Positions 62,680 to 64,000 of a DNA stretch of 64,000 nt are shown here, piece by piece. The translations under genes and the position numbers were made by a program. Every line of letters begins with the position of its first letter. Positions within the stretch are counted from its first letter, which is position 1. The notes beneath the pieces were generated by a model that was given only the letters and a program-made list of their open reading frames with translations, ran no database searches and was not told the DNA's origin. The stretch is from Hermatobates lingyangjiaoensis. Its lineage: Eukaryota > Arthropoda > Insecta > Hemiptera > Hermatobatidae. The stretch spans positions 7,096,501-7,160,500 of the forward strand of contig JAPFBL010000006.1 of assembly GCA_026182355.1 (NCBI GenBank), given 5' to 3'.

Positions 62680-64000
62680 AAAGACAACAAACATTCATAT
62701 AACCAACAAGTTTAAATTATTTCAATGTATGGAATGATACAAACGAAAGAAATGCAGAAAAACTAAAGAACTTGAAAACAATTTTTTTTAAAAAAAACTT
62801 ATGAATTTTTAATTTACTGAAGGAGTAAACATTTGGTTGGACAAAACTACCTACGAAAAGGAGGGTTATTCTACTTTTTTATACTATTCATTATAAATAA
62901 ATGCATTTTCGAAATCAAAATTCATTTAATACATGAATTTTAGCTCACATTGAATAAGAATGCCAATAAAACAGTTCATTCAAAAAAACTGCGTCTCCCT
63001 GGTACTGCTGTTCAATCTTTACATTTTATAAAATGAGATTGTGTTGAAACGATGTGTTGTATTGTATCTTAAATTAAAAAACAATGGTATAACGTTTCAA
63101 TTAATATAAAATACAACAGTAACTTCAGGTACATTTCGTCTGAACACTTTTCCAATTGTCTATAATAAGTAAACATAAGCAGAGTATATTTTGTGAAAGT
63201 TACAAAACATCACTACAATGTTTAGATTGCAGTAATCGAAGATGAGTTCGTGTTTTCAAAAGTAAATTGCGCAAGTGTATAAGAATGTCCAGCAGGTCTG
63301 GGTTTACCAACTTAATTTAATAAAATATCATTGGTCTGTTTAACCCTTAAAAAATCTGGTTGGTATACACTCAACTCAACTGAGTTAATAAAGAATCTGT
63401 TCCGTTAAATGAGTAAGTAACGTTTATAGAAAGACATTCATTTAATGTCGACCAGGCCTGCAAAACTATATCCATGAATAAATACCTGGTTAAGGTATAA
63501 CTGTATTCAATGATAATGGATCCCGAGGAGACACTGTTGAAAGATGAACATTTTATTCTCCGACCTAGTTCTTAAACCGTTATTCGTACATCAAAGTCCT
63601 ACACTGAAACTTTGTTTTTGAAAAAAACATACGATTTTGTTTTCACAAATACTACTAAAATGCAACGTATCATTGTGATAAATCAAACAAGCCGTTAAGT
63701 AAGGAATTGTTACTTTCTAGTATATTATAATACCACAAGCAAAAAAACAATATCAGACTGGTTAGCACTGAAGGCAATTTAAAAGAAGTATCATTAAAAA
63801 ATCTTAAATTAAAACATACTGGAGGAAGCCAAAGATCTAATCGACTGATCTTAAAGCAAGCCTTATCAAAGTAATACGATTAGATTTCATTAAGAACCAG
63901 TTTGCACTTATCTTACCTTCAGCCAAAGAAATGAATTCAACTAAAAATAATAATCCGAACGCAGGAAGAGATTCCAACAGATAATGAAAACTTTAATGAA
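62680..64000. other. AT-rich, no recognised feature
   Basis: Nothing coding or mobile recognised up to the end of the window. Confidence 0.5.

Overview
This 64 kb window is AT-rich (roughly two thirds A+T by eye) metazoan nuclear DNA, most likely from an invertebrate. I see no bacterial gene organisation, no complete host gene and no rRNA or tRNA gene. The identifiable content is almost all transposable-element debris: Penelope-like retroelements (PLEs), a mariner deletion derivative, hAT-type elements, a tRNA-derived SINE family, a possible Helitron, and many (TA)n arrays. An arthropod would fit, but the sequence does not prove it. One compact, GC-richer open segment at 27.96-28.15 kb (minus strand) is the only candidate host exon.

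PLEs dominate. Four fragments carry the C-terminal GIY-YIG side of one clade (24.9, 29.0-30.5, 47.4-48.4 and 49.9-50.4 kb), and a fifth scrap lies at 41.1 kb. Three fragments belong to other clades and lie on the minus strand (5.7-6.0, 17.6-18.7 and 51.0-51.6 kb). At least seven loci carry only the first ~60 codons of the PLE ORF (6.4, 11.6, 17.4, 37.1, 47.1, 51.8-52.3 and 56.2 kb).

The most striking structure is a set of palindromic units 130-550 bp long, usually bounded by (TA)n, at 6.8, 9.0, 9.3, 15.4, 15.6, 36.1, 46.5, 46.8, 47.0, 47.2, 51.8-52.3, 52.3 and 58.4 kb. One larger case at 5.3-6.2 kb encloses PLE coding sequence. Two are perfect: 97 bp arms at 15590-15817, and 86 bp arms with a 2-nt spacer at 47255-47428. 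Nearly all contain a hammerhead-ribozyme-like core: CTGANGA, one extra base, stem II, GAA, a 4-6 nt self-complementary stem III, a candidate cleavage base, and a 3' flank that pairs with the bases just before CTGANGA. In each such palindrome where I could orient the core, it points outward, so the 5' side of the RNA lies at the centre and the 3' side meets (TA)n. This fits TA-primed reverse transcription followed by snap-back second-strand synthesis. That mechanism is my inference.

Layout: 0-3.9 kb featureless; 3.9-4.8 mariner; 5.3-10.3 dense PLE palindromes; 10.3-14.8 sparse, with a possible Helitron; 14.8-15.9 SINE plus palindromes; 17.4-18.7 PLE remnant; 22.7-23.1 hAT MITE; 24.9-26.7 PLE remnant and two SINEs; 28.0 exon-like ORF; 28.6-30.5 longest PLE; 32-38 small duplications and PLE scraps; 41-45 DNA-transposon remnants; 46.5-52.6 the densest PLE/palindrome cluster; 53.8-54.2 hAT MITE; 54.4-59.9 microsatellites, PLE scraps and a 172 bp inverted repeat; 60-64 sparse.
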